Assembly: GCA_037957365.1 (NCBI GenBank)
Contig: JARHVA010001471.1
Location: forward strand, 2,300,501 to 2,364,500
DNA from: Torreya grandis
Lineage: Eukaryota > Streptophyta > Pinopsida > Cupressales > Taxaceae
Direction: 5' to 3'
DNA length: 64,000 bases
The notes below the pieces were generated by a model. That model searched no databases. It was not told where the DNA came from and saw nothing but the letters and a program-made list of their open reading frames with translations. The position numbers and the translations under genes are program-made. Below, piece by piece: positions 25,065 to 38,102 of the stretch (position 1 is its first letter; each line of letters begins with the position of its first letter).

Positions 25065-25065
25065 A

Positions 25066-25583
<518 letters not shown>

Positions 25584-25587
25584 ACAT

Positions 25588-25835
25588 GATTGAAAGGCAA
25601 AGCATTCAAAACATTCTAAAAGGTGGGGTCTGTACCATCAACATGGATTGACATACATGTATCATGGTTAGAGGGCCTAGGAATAATCTTACAAATCCTT
25701 CTACCACTAAAATTTTAGCCTCTATGAAAAAATATTTTTTGTGTATCCTCTCTATGCCATTCGTTATTACATCCCCAATGATCATCATGTGAGTTATTTG
25801 AATGAGGTGGAGTCCATCCTAACATCTTACTAAAA
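25588..25835 (-). pseudogene. Short decayed coding-like segment, unknown
   Basis: One minus-strand frame reads KMLGWTPPHSNNSHDDHWG, CNNEWHREDTQKIFFHRG, RRICKIIPRPSNHDTCMS and VDGTDPTF with only two stops in about 80 codons. The His/Asn/Asp-rich composition is unlike random AT-rich DNA. It directly borders the right end of the LTR array. I do not recognise the family. Confidence 0.3.
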
Positions 25836-28010
25836 TTTAACATAAAACAAACCTTGATTATTATTTCTACTAAAAAATATTAACTGATATACATTAAACC
25901 AAATACATTATGCCATATTTGATTTTAAGGAAGAATTCTTGCACAAATTTTAATAAATGAGATTGAAATTTATATTAAACAACTTATATCAAAACTCAAT
26001 GCTAGTCAAATACATTTATTATATTTCAAACGGTCATCAAAATCAAAATACCTTATACATGATTTTCCTATGCCAATATAATAGACCAATATCTAATTAA
26101 CATAACATCATTGAAAAATGTTACCAATTTAAATCCATAGTCTATATTTGATCAAAATATTGACTGCAAGCATATTGACCCATATCTATAGCTCAAGTCA
26201 ACAAATCAAACATATTGACTACAAACATTAGAAATTCCTAAAAGAAATCAAAATAGAGCCATCAAATATACTTTGTTTCATATCAGAAGATAACCTGAAT
26301 GACCAACCTCTGAGTAGCATAATATTCTAGCTTACTCAACAAATTCAAATTCCATAAGAATATCCTTGAGTTTATTCACATTTCAATTTTAAACTTAAAA
26401 AACTTAAAATACGTGAGAAATAGATAGTCCTTAAGCAAAACCCATTTTATATTTACAAAATACGATAACATAGATCAAGAAATTGAGATATCATGATAAA
26501 TTTGTTTATCATACTACAAATAATATACCATTTGTCAACAAATTTTATTTTCCATAACAAAATTACACACAAGAATATTCAAACTATTCATTTATATTTT
26601 TGACTATGGCATCACTTTTCATGTGTTAATAAAACCAAATTTTCCTTATCATATATTGCATATAGAAAAAAATACAAAATAGTTACTTGAGTTTATGGAA
26701 TAACCTTACAGCATCCACTAAACCATTTTTCATATATGAGTAGAAATACTAAAATCTCATTTAAAAACCTAACACCCATCAGTCATTTAAAAAAAATAAT
26801 CAACTTGCAATTCATTTGATGTGTTATTTTCACCCACTATTAAACCATAGTGAAAATAATACCAAAGTTCATGACCTCTGTCGAAAACCCAAAATACCTC
26901 TACAAAGTCAAAACTAATATTCCATATAAAAAACTATGGCAATCACATTGAAACCTTTTAATAGAATAATGAAACCATGAGAAATAAACTTAAAGGATAA
27001 ACAAGATCATGAGTTCTACCAAATACCCAAGTATATTTACATTTTATCAAAAGCTAAACTAATTTTTCATAAAGATCTCTAAGAATCACACTATCAACTT
27101 TCAAATTTTGAAATAAAGGTATGCAAATAACTATCTATCTCAAAGATCCTCAAAAATAAAAAATTGTGTCACTAAATATGAACTAAAAGGAATTCTGTGT
27201 ATCAAACTTCAATATATTTCCAATTGTAGGCTTCATTCTCATGCAATTCAACTATGCATATTTATCAAATTAACCAACCAAATTTCCAATTTCCATGCAA
27301 ATCATTATATCTCAAACTCACATTTGAACTTCAAAAAATAATAGGGAATAAATCTCTTATCTTATCTACAACCATTCCCAATTACCTCTATTCTTTTCTA
27401 AGTTTTCTTCTCATAGGCAAAATGTCATTTCTACCTAAAGTTTTCCAAAGAATGGTAGTCGATAGAACAAAAACCACCTTTTGTATTTCTTTCAAATGAA
27501 CATTGACTACTTGCCTACATGTTGAAATCCAATTAGTTTCTAAATCTACTATTACCCTTTTGACAACTTAGTTAAATCTTATTTCATCCTTCCAAAATTT
27601 TCCACAGTTAAACTAACCACTAATCACCTTGCTAAAATCATCCATTCGATGCATGTACATTGAAACCAATACAATAAAATCCATAAATATGCAAATAATT
27701 CTCAACATCTCTACCATATTAAATAAACCCAATGCCAAATTAAAACAAATCAAAATCATTCTAGCTAACATGATTTGATAAATCTTGCATCAAACTTGAG
27801 TTAATTTAGGAACATATACCTAAGTTACATGTTAGGTTTCCATGTCCACCACCATAGAGTGTTATAAATGTTGTAACCAACTAGCTTGTAGGTCTATCAA
27901 TGATTTTAAAAAATCAACCCTTAGAACTAAGGTCTAGATAATACTTAGGATTAAAAACCATTCAAATCTTAATCAAATGATCAATATATGTAAGTTTTAT
28001 TTATCAAATC

Positions 28011-28070
<60 letters not shown>

Positions 28071-29109
28071 CCTTGAAACTTATAACATTAATATAAAATA
28101 TAAATAATACTAATCATGTATCATTTTAAATTATATTGACAACTCAATATCATAGTTGTCATCTTATCAAACCATCATGTGAATCAAACAAATTGTTTCC
28201 ATATTACTAAGATCAATGCCTCTAAATATTATGAAAACTATGCATTATTCCTCCATGTTGACAAAAAATATGGATAGAAGTATGTTACTCATAAGATCAA
28301 ATCAAATTATTCTTAGCAAAATTCTGCATATTTATCTATATAAACTAAATATTTTTCTTTATATTAACTCATGATTTCAAAACCACTTTATACTGTTATT
28401 GCAAAAACTTTATTAAATACAACAATCATACTAAACATTCAACATAACAATGAACATTCAAATGAAGTAATGAACTAAGACCCCCCATAATTAGTTTTAA
28501 CTGATATGACTTTAGTTTTTAATATGAAAAAATGAGCTGGTTTACTTAGATTTTTAAAAAAGAAAGGGGGTGCCAAAAATATCCATAACATTATCAACTT
28601 TACTAGATAATCTTCATAATGGAATGAGGTAGAAAATGATAAATTGTCTATTAAATACAAATTACTTGAGAGTGTGAACTAGATAAAATCATTTCTTAGA
28701 TAGCTAAATGTGAATCCATTTAATAAGATAAATTTAAGGGATGAAGTGTTCAATTAGCGGGGCATGAAGAATATGACAGATTAGACAAGGAAATCTAGAT
28801 TGGATATACAATTAAATACAATAAGCCTCAAACATAGATTCTAAAAATTAGTAATCCTTTCAATTCATCAATAACTAGTCCATGTTAATTTATAAAGAAA
28901 GCCTCTAAATTAGTATCATGTAAAATTTATTACCATTATTGCATACTTATAGTGATATGTTAATATCCATGTAATTTGACTTCAATATAATGAATACCAT
29001 GCTGGCATAACCAATATTGATTAATTAAAAATAAAGAAACAACATAAAATTAAAACAAGCCAAAAATAAAAACAACAAAATAAATGAAAAGAAAAAGAGA
29101 TAACTATTG
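25836..29109. other. AT-rich DNA, no gene recognised
   Basis: No domain can be named. It lies 3' of the minus-strand gypsy integrase and may include that element's untranslated region and LTR, but I find no LTR end. Contains one (CA)n tract. Confidence 0.45.
28012..28068. repeat. (AC)n microsatellite
   Basis: About 28 uninterrupted AC units. Confidence 0.97.
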
Positions 29110-30240
29110 GTAAAATAACTTCAGCTGATGCCCATTTATTAAAAGCCATAGCTAGTTTTTATTCATATCTTACAAATGAAAAGTATTTTTCCCAAGTATA
29201 GGAGCAATTTTGGAAGGTCCTAATCAAATAAAATCAAATTTCTAATGTTTACCTACATTTTCATGAGCTTTGTCCCAATAAAGGACTAGATCACCTACCA
29301 TAAATGTTTTATTACATATATTTTTATCAAATTTTTAAAAACTTTTCTTTAGCTTTTTTAAATTTTTATAATGCAGTAGCTTTGGTTTCATCTAGGGATA
29401 TAAAATCATCGAGTCTTTATTTAATTAGATTGGTTTCTCTTGATAGGTATTGTAAAGCAGTACAAGGAGATACAAATTTGAAGTTCAATTGATAACGTAG
29501 CTTCAAACCCATATGCTAATATGAAAGGATAATAACCTATGGTTTCTTTAAAAATCATTTGGTCAACCCATAATACCTCAAAAATATTAAGATCCTAATT
29601 CTTGTTATTTTCACAAACTATTTTATTCATAGTAGAAATCAAATTTTTATTTATTGATTCAACCTATGCATTCTCTTGAGGATAATACTCAAAAGAATGA
29701 CTTGATATAATATAATAATGTCTTAAAAAATATACATATTCATTACAAATAAATTTAAGTACGTTATTCAAAATAATTCATATGGAACACCAAATCTAAA
29801 AAAAATCTAATTTTCAAAGAAAGAAATGACTTCAGCTATAATTGAACTTTTAAGTGCTTTTGCTTTATGTCATTTCATAAAATAATCTATAACAATTAAA
29901 ATATATATATGTCCAAAAAAATAAGGTGGATGAATATAAAAAATAAAATCAATTTTCTATTTATTAAATGGGTTTTCAATAATTATAAGATTCAAAGACA
30001 TTACTGGTAATTTATTTTTACCAATAAATAATTGATAAGGCATACATGAACGTAACAACTTATAAATATCTTGGAATAACATAGGCCAATAATAACCTAC
30101 ACGTATAATTTCATAATCTATAGTTTTTTTTTTCATAATGACCTTGATAACTTCCTTCATGACATCCCCTAAGAAATTTTTAAGTTTGATCATGGGTTAG
30201 GCATCTTAATAATACACCATATCTATTTTTATAAAATAAA
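29110..30240 (-). pseudogene. Ty3/gypsy integrase, decayed
   Basis: On the minus strand: the zinc-binding part (GYYWPMLFQDIYKLLRSC, then KNKLPVMSLNLIIIENPF), the core (YILIVIDYFMK, RFGVPYELF, YYPQENAXVESINKNLIS where X is a stop), the segment NIFEVLWVDQMIFKETIGYYP, and an end-domain remnant (LYLGKNTFHL, LLINGHQLKLFYQ). One of the two zinc-binding cysteines of the second pair has been lost (CMPYQ for C-x-x-C). The first 78 codons are open, after which stops are frequent. Together with the RNase H scrap at 30,480-30,640 it is the 3' half of a gypsy element whose 5' half is missing at the glucanase pseudogene. Confidence 0.82.
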
Positions 30241-30479
30241 AAGTTTTCTAATAAAAAAAAATTTTAATGCCTAAACTCTTAAATATCTTCTTTATATTTT
30301 ATCAAAATTATTATGATAGACCTAATTTTGAAAATGATAAACTAAATCACGATATCAATCATCTTCAGCCAACAAATAATTCCATTCATTCATTTCATGT
30401 TCAAATTTAAAGTTTTTTGAAAAATCAACAACCTTCATAGACTAAAAATGGGTTTTAACATTTAACAAATCATCAATAG

Positions 30480-30640
30480 ATAAAAATAAAACATTTATGT
30501 AAGAAGAAGCATCCTCAGCTAAATATTTTTCTAAATCCTTCTCCTTTATAAATTTTGAAGTTTTGAATTCAAGATGAAATTCTTGTATTCTCAAAATCTA
30601 TTTTGCTAACCTTCTTTGAATGGTTAGTTTTTTTTAAAGA
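30480..30640 (-). pseudogene. Gypsy RNase H C-terminal fragment
   Basis: The minus strand reads RRLAK, stop, ILRIQEFHLEFKTSKF, IKEKDLEKYLAEDASS, matching the usual 'R-x-x-R-W-x-x-x-L-Q-E-F-x-F' end of gypsy RNase H. It lies about 240 bp before the integrase in the same orientation. No RT could be read further upstream, where the glucanase pseudogene begins. Confidence 0.6.
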
Positions 30641-30769
30641 TAAGAAAAAATAGGTATGTTGGATCATACAAACACCTTATTTTCCATCAATAAATAATTA
30701 AATTTGATTAATGAATAAACCAATGATAAAAGTCCAAACATCCTAATTAGAAAAATTTATGGATTGATT

Positions 30770-32420
30770 GGAGGCTGATCAATTCATGTCAATTAATAGT
30801 TAGCAATGAAAATAGTTGTTTGAGGAACATCATGAATATATACAAAATCCATAATCTGATCAGGAGGGAGAGACTTTCATCGTCCAGGAAATGAATATAA
30901 GTTAGCCTTTGATTTGGAGAGACCCCATATAGGCCCATAAAGTCTTTGAATGGAGAGGTTGAGAGCTTAAAAGTGTTTAAATGTTGAGATTTATTGATGA
31001 TGGGTACAAAGAATCTGTAATAAGCTCTTCCTTTGTGATTCCAAAGTTGTAATAGATTCTACAAGATGTCTACCAAACTCTCCTCTGTAGGTTATGAACA
31101 ACAAACCATAATCAGTAACCTTTTTTACTGAAAGAGTGCCAATACATTGCAAGAGGATAAATCATCTTACATATTTTGATTAGATGAAGATGTAATTTAC
31201 CCATTTCAGGTACCTCAAAAGCATGGCACTCTAAAGAAGATAATCCTATAAAGAAGTATAAAAATGCAATGTTTAGCAATAAAAATATTTTTCTCTCTAA
31301 CATTGAGGTTCTTTTGAAAATAAGATGAGTCCTAATTAGATTAGAATTCAAGACAAAGAAGTATATTAGCTAAAAAACTTGGATTGAATCAAGGTAGCTT
31401 AAGATTAATATTCTTCACAGTTAAAAGACAATCCTAAGAATATTTAAGTTGCAAAATCAAAACCTTAACTTTTTTCTCATTCTTCAGAGAATTGACATAC
31501 AAGAGTGTGATACCATAACACTCATTTTGTAATAATAGTGATGTATAATCTGTTTTATTAATAGAAAATGCTTTTCAATCTAAAAACCAACATTTGACTA
31601 TTTTTTCTTTCAAAACTGCTAGCATTTAACTAGCACCTCAACATTATCAAAATCCAACTTCAGCGACTTAACAAATTTAATAAATTTGCTTCTTTAAGTG
31701 ACCAAATATGAGTTTCTATTAACATGGCTTTCATTTTTTGCTAAATTTAGCTTATAGCTAGCCAAATATGATTTCAGTAGAACTTAATTTATGGGAAAGT
31801 TGAACGAGGAGATCTTTATTTAGGAACAGGGGAGGGCTTAGGTTTTAAATTTTATTTTGCAGTTTGGGGATTAGACCCTGATTTGAACTTGGGCACAATA
31901 CCTACCAAAAAAACTAGTTAGACATCACAACCAACATTACCGAAACCACCATAGAAAACAAACAACATCAATGAAGGAAATTAGACACATAATAGTATAG
32001 TCCGTAAGATAGCATTACCTTGATTAGGATGGTTGTTCCACCATTTCTAAGTTGTAATTTGGCTAAAGTTTCCACCATTTCCAAGTTGTAATCTAGCTAA
32101 AATTTCCACCATAGGAGCATTGTTATAGGTTGCACGGTCTGTTTGCTCATAATTGTCTCTTTCATCTGCGAAGTTATCATTCTAATCACATCCTCCTACT
32201 ATAGCACTAACTAAAAAATTGGGATCTCTACCTTGGTGATTAAACTATGTAGCATATCCTCCTTTGCAACTAACAAATGAGGGATTGTCTTTGTATGATA
32301 CAATGGAGGAAGTCCCAAGATGAACTTGGTTAGGATAGTTAGATCCATAACCCACCATGTAGCTTGTGGTTCTTCGATTGTCACCAATAATGTAATCAAT
32401 CTACAAGAGCGAGGCTTTAG
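30770..32420 (-). pseudogene. Class C GH9 endo-beta-1,4-glucanase with CBM49, 3' part
   Basis: Plant class C GH9 enzymes are secreted endoglucanases that cut cellulose and carry a C-terminal cellulose-binding CBM49. The minus strand shows the end of the GH9 domain (32,420-32,090): IDYIIGDNRRTTSYMVGYGS, NPSFVSCKGGYAT, DPNFLVSAIVGG, DNFADERDNYEQTDRATYNN, then the LARL end. A Lys/Pro linker follows (31,892-31,800: LKPKPSPVPK, after a possible GT-AG intron at about 31,893-32,018). CBM49 follows at 31,080-30,775: LWNHKGRAYYRFFVPIINKS, then in a new frame RLYGPIWGLSKSKANLYSFP and MDFVYIHDVP. The catalytic acid Glu of Y-E-Q-T-E is Asp here, and the H-H-R of signature 1 reads H-L-G. Two TAG stops lie inside the GH9 part. 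Clearly dead. Confidence 0.88.
32033..32101. repeat. Tandem duplication of about 34 bp in the GH9 pseudogene
   Basis: TTCCACCATTTCTAAGTTGT with the following bases to CTAAA is repeated once with small changes (TTCCACCATTTCCAAGTTGT). On the coding strand it duplicates the end of the catalytic domain (LARLQLGNGGN) and shifts the frame. Confidence 0.8.
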
Positions 32421-34290
32421 AATGAATGCTCAATGGCACTAAGTTTCTAGTAGGAATTAGAAATATCAATAACATTGTGATTTCTAGATCAAGCCTTGAT
32501 TGAAATGCTTTACAAATTAGGTTTACCATACCTATGGTTCCAAACTTAAACTAAAATTGTAACACATGTCCTCACCACATACCCAATAAAACATGACCAA
32601 CTTTTTTATTTTAATTAACATCCACATACATCTTAAAATAATATGATAACAAGGAAATGAATCCCCTAAAAAATATTACAATTTGCTTATTGTCAAGAAA
32701 AGATGTCATGGCTACTTTATGTCCTCTCATGTAGTAAGGGATAGTTACTGAATATTGACCATAACCAGCAAATGGTAAGTAATTGGTAGCACAAACCATC
32801 AACAAGATGGATACATTCAACAATTGTAGACATGAGAAAAATCTTAAGATTTTTTGTTAGGTTGGTTTCACCCATAGTTAACTTATTACATTCCTCTATT
32901 CCTAAACCACATGGAAGATTAACACCTCAAGGATTCAATCCTCTGTACAATATTCAACTAAAAGAATACTCAATTCCTCACTTCGTTTTGATTCATTTCC
33001 TATCAAAATTGGATAGACAACATAGCTCTTCATGTAGAGTAGTAACGTAGAATGATGAAACTATCTCATCATGATACAAAGGTGACAAGTCCTCATAGAA
33101 GTATCAAATAAGGTTTAGTATGCAAATAATTTGATTTTATAATTCTACAGTGGTTATCAACAATGAATATTAATAACACAATGGTATATGAGCTTTTTAT
33201 TGAAGACAAGGTTCAGACCTATCACCATCACATTGTAGCATGGTCCAAAGATGAGAAAATCATAAATACAATTGTTTTCCATCCTTTATAAGATAATGTA
33301 GTAGAAGACATATTGTACAAATTATAATATTTTCTAATCATGATCATACTTAATCCAAGATAAGTATGAAGGTTAAGTCTAATCATAAAGATGGAGCTTG
33401 CACCTTTAGTTATAAGCTCGCTAATTATTTTTTCAATGAACAAATAGGGCATTCAACTAACATAATTCCTACACATTTAATAAGAGCAAATCCTTAATAT
33501 TATACTTCCTTTCAAGGATTATTCTTCTAGCACATATCCACTAGTCCAAGCATGCGTATAGACCTCAAAAAAGGTTATATTCTTCCACAAAGTAAGCCAT
33601 TGTATATATCATTATAATTAAATTTAAGAGGTCCAAGCTTATCAAGATAATAATATGTTTGACACTTTGAGACAAGTTTATCATTTTAATTCCTTTTCAA
33701 GGGTTTCTTTCCAAGCATAATTAAACAATAGATCACACTTATTGATAAGCAAGAATAAAGGCATTGATCATTAAATTAAGACTCTTGGTCAATAAATAAT
33801 ACAGGTTGTCTCAAAAAGAGATGACAACATAGGTTTGATTCCATATCCAACTGATTAAGTTAATCAAGTCCTCCTAAAAACCCCTTAACTCTATAGCAAA
33901 ATAGTAAAAGTAAAACTCTTGAAAGCCTAACATATATAGAATTGTTTAATAAATAACTTTACTCTTATACTACCATTTCATAATACCAACTACACTTCAT
34001 TTATATGTTAAATAAATTATATATAAATCTTTATATATATATTTAACATGTGGCCATATTATATCTTTTCACCACATCTATTTATTGCATCTAATTTACA
34101 CTATATTTTACCCATATAATGCTATAAACATTACAATCCTTTCTCACCAATCCTAATAATTTACTAAGCATTAATATTTATTATAGAATACTTATTTTTC
34201 TCCATATTGTTTACTATTTATGCCACACTTCTCATTAATTTTTACTTCATTTTATTGTTTGGACTTTTGATTCATTATTTATGTTCCATT
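32421..34290 (-). other. Region upstream of the GH9 pseudogene; possible degraded exon only
   Basis: Earlier GH9 exons would be expected here on the minus strand. I see only a weak candidate at about 32,750-32,835 (LQLLNVSILLMVCA, then NYLPFAGYGQ), which resembles the family segment before the active-site block. The rest is AT-rich without readable domains, so most of the 5' gene has been lost or is too decayed to see. Confidence 0.3.
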
Positions 34291-34294
34291 AGAC

Positions 34295-35380
34295 ATGGAA
34301 TTGAGTACTCTCTCTCCATCAGATTTTCCTTCAATAGATGAATTCTTGGCAAAATTCAAATTTATTAGGTCATAGTTGAAAGCTGGTGACAAGGATAAAA
34401 GTGATCAGGAGTGCATATTCATGATTTTATCAAAGTTGAAAGGACCATATAGTGTTTTTTCCTTTGATTTTTATACTATGATGGATACATTAGGTGATGA
34501 ATTCAAATGGCCTTCCTTTGAAGTTTTTTGTGAAAGATTGACTAGGGAGCAAACAAAATTAATGGCCTTAGATGCTCTACCTGGACCTAGTTATGCTCTA
34601 GTTGCTAATTCTTCTAAAGGAAAACCTTCACCTAAGTCTAAACAAAAGCAAGCACCTTCAAATATCCCTCCAGAGTCCACCACCCAAACACCTCATCATT
34701 CTAAATCTACTAAGACCAAAAAGTCCTTTAAGCAAAAGAAGAAAACATTTGGTCCATGTAATTTTTGTGGTGGTCCTAATCATGATGAAAGTAGATGTTT
34801 TAAGAAGATGGAAGAATTAGAGGCAGTGGTCAGACAACACAAAATTTCCATTCCATCTCCATCTCCTACTTCTCCTTCAGGAAAAGGGAAAGCACTTTCA
34901 TCTAGGGCTATATCTTCATGTCATGATCAGTGGATTTTTGACTCAGGTGCTTCTCACCATCTCACACATTCTAAGGATCTATTATCTTCTCTTACAGATT
35001 GCATAACATCACATATTGTTATGGATAACTCCTCATAGATTGAAGTTTTGGGATCTGGTACTGTTGATAAACAAGATGGATGTTTTAACAATGTATTGCT
35101 TGTACCCCAAATCTCTTCTAACCTTCTCTCTGTATATCAAATATGTAATTTTGGTACTAGTAAAAATATGGATTTTACTTCACATGATGTTTTAATAATA
35201 GAATGTAATGATCCTAGTGAGATAGTTACTACAGGTACATCAGACCATACTGCAAGACTCTATACTTTTGATAAGTTTGAGTCTTTTATGTCTTCTAGTT
35301 ATTCACTTATAGCACATGGTAATAGTCTCATCAAATTGTGGCATGAGAGATTAGGGCATTTGAGTTATGGATATATGTAA
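34295..35380 (+). pseudogene. Copia gag and aspartic protease, decayed
   Basis: Gag would coat the element RNA; the protease would cut the polyprotein. After a stop at 34,367 the frame is open to 35,036 (220 codons). It shows the gag region (ECIFMILSKLKGPYSVFSFD, FCERLTREQTKL), a Lys-rich linker, and the zinc knuckle CNFCGGPNHDESRC (C-x2-C-x4-H-x4-C, intact). The protease active site follows (WIFDSGASHHLTHS, with D-S-G). After one more stop, VLGSGTV, VLLVPQISSNLLSVYQIC and the integrase entry motif LWHERLGHLSYGYM follow in the same frame. The apparent start codon at 34,295 is not the natural one, since gag normally has an N-terminal domain before this. Confidence 0.92.
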
Positions 35381-36150
35381 CAAATTAGTACAAAACATCT
35401 TGTAAAAGGCCTTCCTAGGTCTCATGTATTAATGGGGTGTGTCCTGGTTGTCTAGTTGGTAAAAAGCACCAGGATCCATTTCTAGTTGGTAAGGCCACAC
35501 GTGCAAGTGCACCCTTAGGGTTGGTTCATAGTGATTTGATGAATTTTCCAACTCATTCTTATTCAGGGGATAAATATACACTCACATTCTTTGATGATTT
35601 CACTCGTAAAACTTGGGTATATTTTCTCAAGTTGAAAAGTGAAGTTTTTGAGACTTTTAAGGCTTTCATAACCTTTGTTGAAAAACAATCATCTCTTCCT
35701 CTTAAGAAGATACGCACTGACAATGGGGGGAATATGATAGTAATGCTTTCCATGATTTTTGTATTAAGCATGGGATATAGCACCAGTTCACTGTACCACA
35801 CACTCCTCAACAAAATGGTGTAGTAGAGAGGAAGAATCGAACATTGAAAGAGATGGATAATTGTATGATTCACTCTAAAAATTTTGGTCCACAATATTGG
35901 GCTGAAGCTATAAATTGTGTAAACTACATTCAAAACCATATGCCTCACAAAGCTATGCAAAATATGACACCTGAAGAAGCTTGGTCTGGGATCAAGCCTG
36001 ATATTTCAGATTTCACATCTTTGGGAGTCAAGCATGGGCATTTATTCCTGATGACAAATGCAAAGCATTGGAAAAGAAAAGCCAACCACTCATTTTTGTT
36101 GGCTATTGTGAAGACGTAAAAGCCTATCATCTTTTTGATCCTGTCACACA
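35330..36150 (+). pseudogene. Copia integrase, three frameshifts
   Basis: Integrase would insert the cDNA. Motifs in order: HERLGH (zinc-binding start), VCPGCLVGKKHQDPF (C-x2-C), LVHSDLMNFPTHS, FFDDFTRKTWVYFLK, RTDNGG, then in the next frame VPHTPQQNGVVERKNRTL, YWAEAINCVNYIQN and MTPEEAWSGIKPDIS. Frames change near 35,430, at the G6 run at 35,725-35,730 (one base short), and near 36,020. The catalytic D-D-E positions are still readable across the frames. After the last shift the C-terminal part continues (HLFDPVTHDVLFRWGV). Confidence 0.92.
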
Positions 36151-36449
36151 TGATGTGTTGTTTCGATGGGGTGTTCAGGTTGATGAGCTACCCACTCCAT
36201 AAGAGTGTACATCTAGTTTTTCTTCTCCCCCTCCTTCTACCGAGGATAGTGAGGATTTGCCTTCTATTGTTGATGATGATGATGTTGCACTTGTTCAGCC
36301 ACCACAACCATCTTCTTCACCACCTTTGCCCAAGTGGGCAAAGGACACTCTACAAGTAGCTGGTTCTTTTGTTGGTGATCCATCTGATTCTCATCGCACT
36401 CACTCATAGACATTTGGTGTTGCTCTTTTGGGACAAGCTTGTACAGATG

Positions 36450-37942
36450 ATCCAGTGTTATTTTCTTAGGCCATTAGTATACCTGAGTGGGATGTTGCAA
36501 TGTATGATGAGTATTCTTCGTTGATGAAGAATGATACTTGTGATCTTATCCCTCTTCCTAAGGGAAGAAAACTTGTAAAATGTAAATGGGTCTATAGGAC
36601 CAAATATATTGCAGATGGATCAGTAGATAAGTACAAAGCTAGATTTGTAGCTAAGGGTTTTTCACAGGTTGAAGGGGTTGATTACTTTGAGACCTTTGCC
36701 CCTGTAGCTAAGATGGATTCTATTCAGATTGTACTCTCTCTTGCTGCTTCACATTCTTGGTTAGTTTTTCAGATGGATGTGAAGAGTGCTTTCTTGCATG
36801 GTGATCTCCATGAGGAGATCTATATACAACAGCCTCTAGGATTTGTGCAGGACTCATCATTAGTTTGTAGACTCTGTCGTTCTCTTTATGGCCTCAAACA
36901 AGCTCTTAGAGCTTGGTACAAGAAGATGGATAGTTTTCTTTTGAGTTATGGTTTTATTCATTGTGAGTAAGATCACAATGTATACATCTTGAAGCAAGGT
37001 GAGGAGCTTGTCATTTTGGTTTTGTATGTTGATGATCTCATCCTCACTAGCAGTTCAGATTCTTTGATACATGACATCAAGGACAAGTTGGAAAATAGGT
37101 TTGATATGATAGATCTGGGACTTCTACATTATTTTCTTGGTCTTCAATTTTTTCAATCTTCTGAGGGCATCTCTATTGGATAGTAGAAGTATGCGACAGA
37201 TCTTCTTCATCAATTTGGCATGGCTGATTGTAAGCTTACCCCCACTCCATATCAGTCAGGTATTATATTGTCTGCCACTTTTATGACTCCTCTTGTTGAT
37301 CTAAATTTGTATAGGCAACTTGTAGGTAGTCTTTTATACCTGACTCATACCCATCTTGACATCACATTTGTTGTGAACCTTGTCTCTCAGTTCTCACATG
37401 AGCCTCATGAGAGTCATTGGCAAGCAACCAAGTGTATTTTGCTCTACATTCGGGGCACCACTCACTTTGGTATACATTACACACCACAAAGTTCTACACA
37501 GCTTGTTGGATACACTGACTCTGATTAGGCTGGTGATTTTGACACTCACAAGTCTACTTGTAGATTTGCTTTCACACTTGTTTCAGGTCTAGTTGCTTGG
37601 GCATGCAAAAAGTAGAGTGTTATTGCATTATCCTCTACTGAGGTTGAGTATCGAGGTGCTGTCAAAGCTAGTCAGGAGACACTTTGGCTTTGACAGTTGC
37701 TTGGAGAGTTTGGCTTCACACAATAGGGTCCTACTACTCTTTGGTGTGACAACAAAAGTACGATTTCTATTTCACGTAATCCTATTGAGCATCAATAGAC
37801 AAAACACATTGAGATTTACATGCACTTCATTCAACATCTTATTCAGGATGGAGTTATTTCTTTGAAGTTTGTGCCTACAACTGAGTAGATTGCAGACATC
37901 TTCACTAAACCTTTAGCTTCTCCTCGTTATCTTAAGTTGTGA
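36450..37942 (+). pseudogene. Copia reverse transcriptase and RNase H, decayed
   Basis: One frame runs through the whole domain pair. RT: KCKWVYRTKYIADGSVDKYK, ARFVAKGFSQVEGVDYFETF, QMDVKSAFLHGDL, SLYGLKQALRAWYKKM and the catalytic LYVDDLILTS, with both aspartates intact. RNase H: RQLVGSLLYLTHTHLDITF, VGYTDSD followed by a stop, then AGDF, STCRFAFTLVSGLVAW, ALSSTEVEY, CDNKSTISISRNP, and IADIFTKPLASPRYLKL just before a natural-looking stop. About nine stops interrupt it, mostly TAG where the family has Gln or Trp. The 3' end is followed by the polypurine tract and LTR. Confidence 0.94.
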
Positions 37943-38102
37943 GTGATGCTTGGAGTGAAGGAAGTTGTCCTTGGGGGGGATTTCCCATGAAGTCATTCCT
38001 TCCTTTATTTTTCATATATTTTGATTGGTTTGTACATGGGTACCTTATCAGGCCTAGTAGCCGAGACCCATATTTGTTCGTCATTCTCCCTATGTTTCAC
38101 TT

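Larger units (their letters stand above)
22863..25065 (-). mobile_element. Internal region, copy 2, non-coding
   Basis: 2,203 bp, co-linear with copy 1 with scattered substitutions and small indels. Short frames (for example 23,608-23,817 on the minus strand) are not kept in copy 1, which argues against coding. Contains the same TGACTC-rich block at about 23,725-24,090. Confidence 0.8.

Noticed and set aside
31400..31650. Minus-strand segment with KNEKKVKVLILQLKY, first taken as the CBM49 of the glucanase.
   Set aside because: A much better CBM49 match (RLYGPIWGLSKS, then FVYIHDVP) lies further downstream at 30,775-31,080. The earlier segment is probably intron.
35559..35960. 133-codon minus-strand open frame.
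   Set aside because: It lies entirely opposite the copia integrase, whose motifs are clear on the plus strand.
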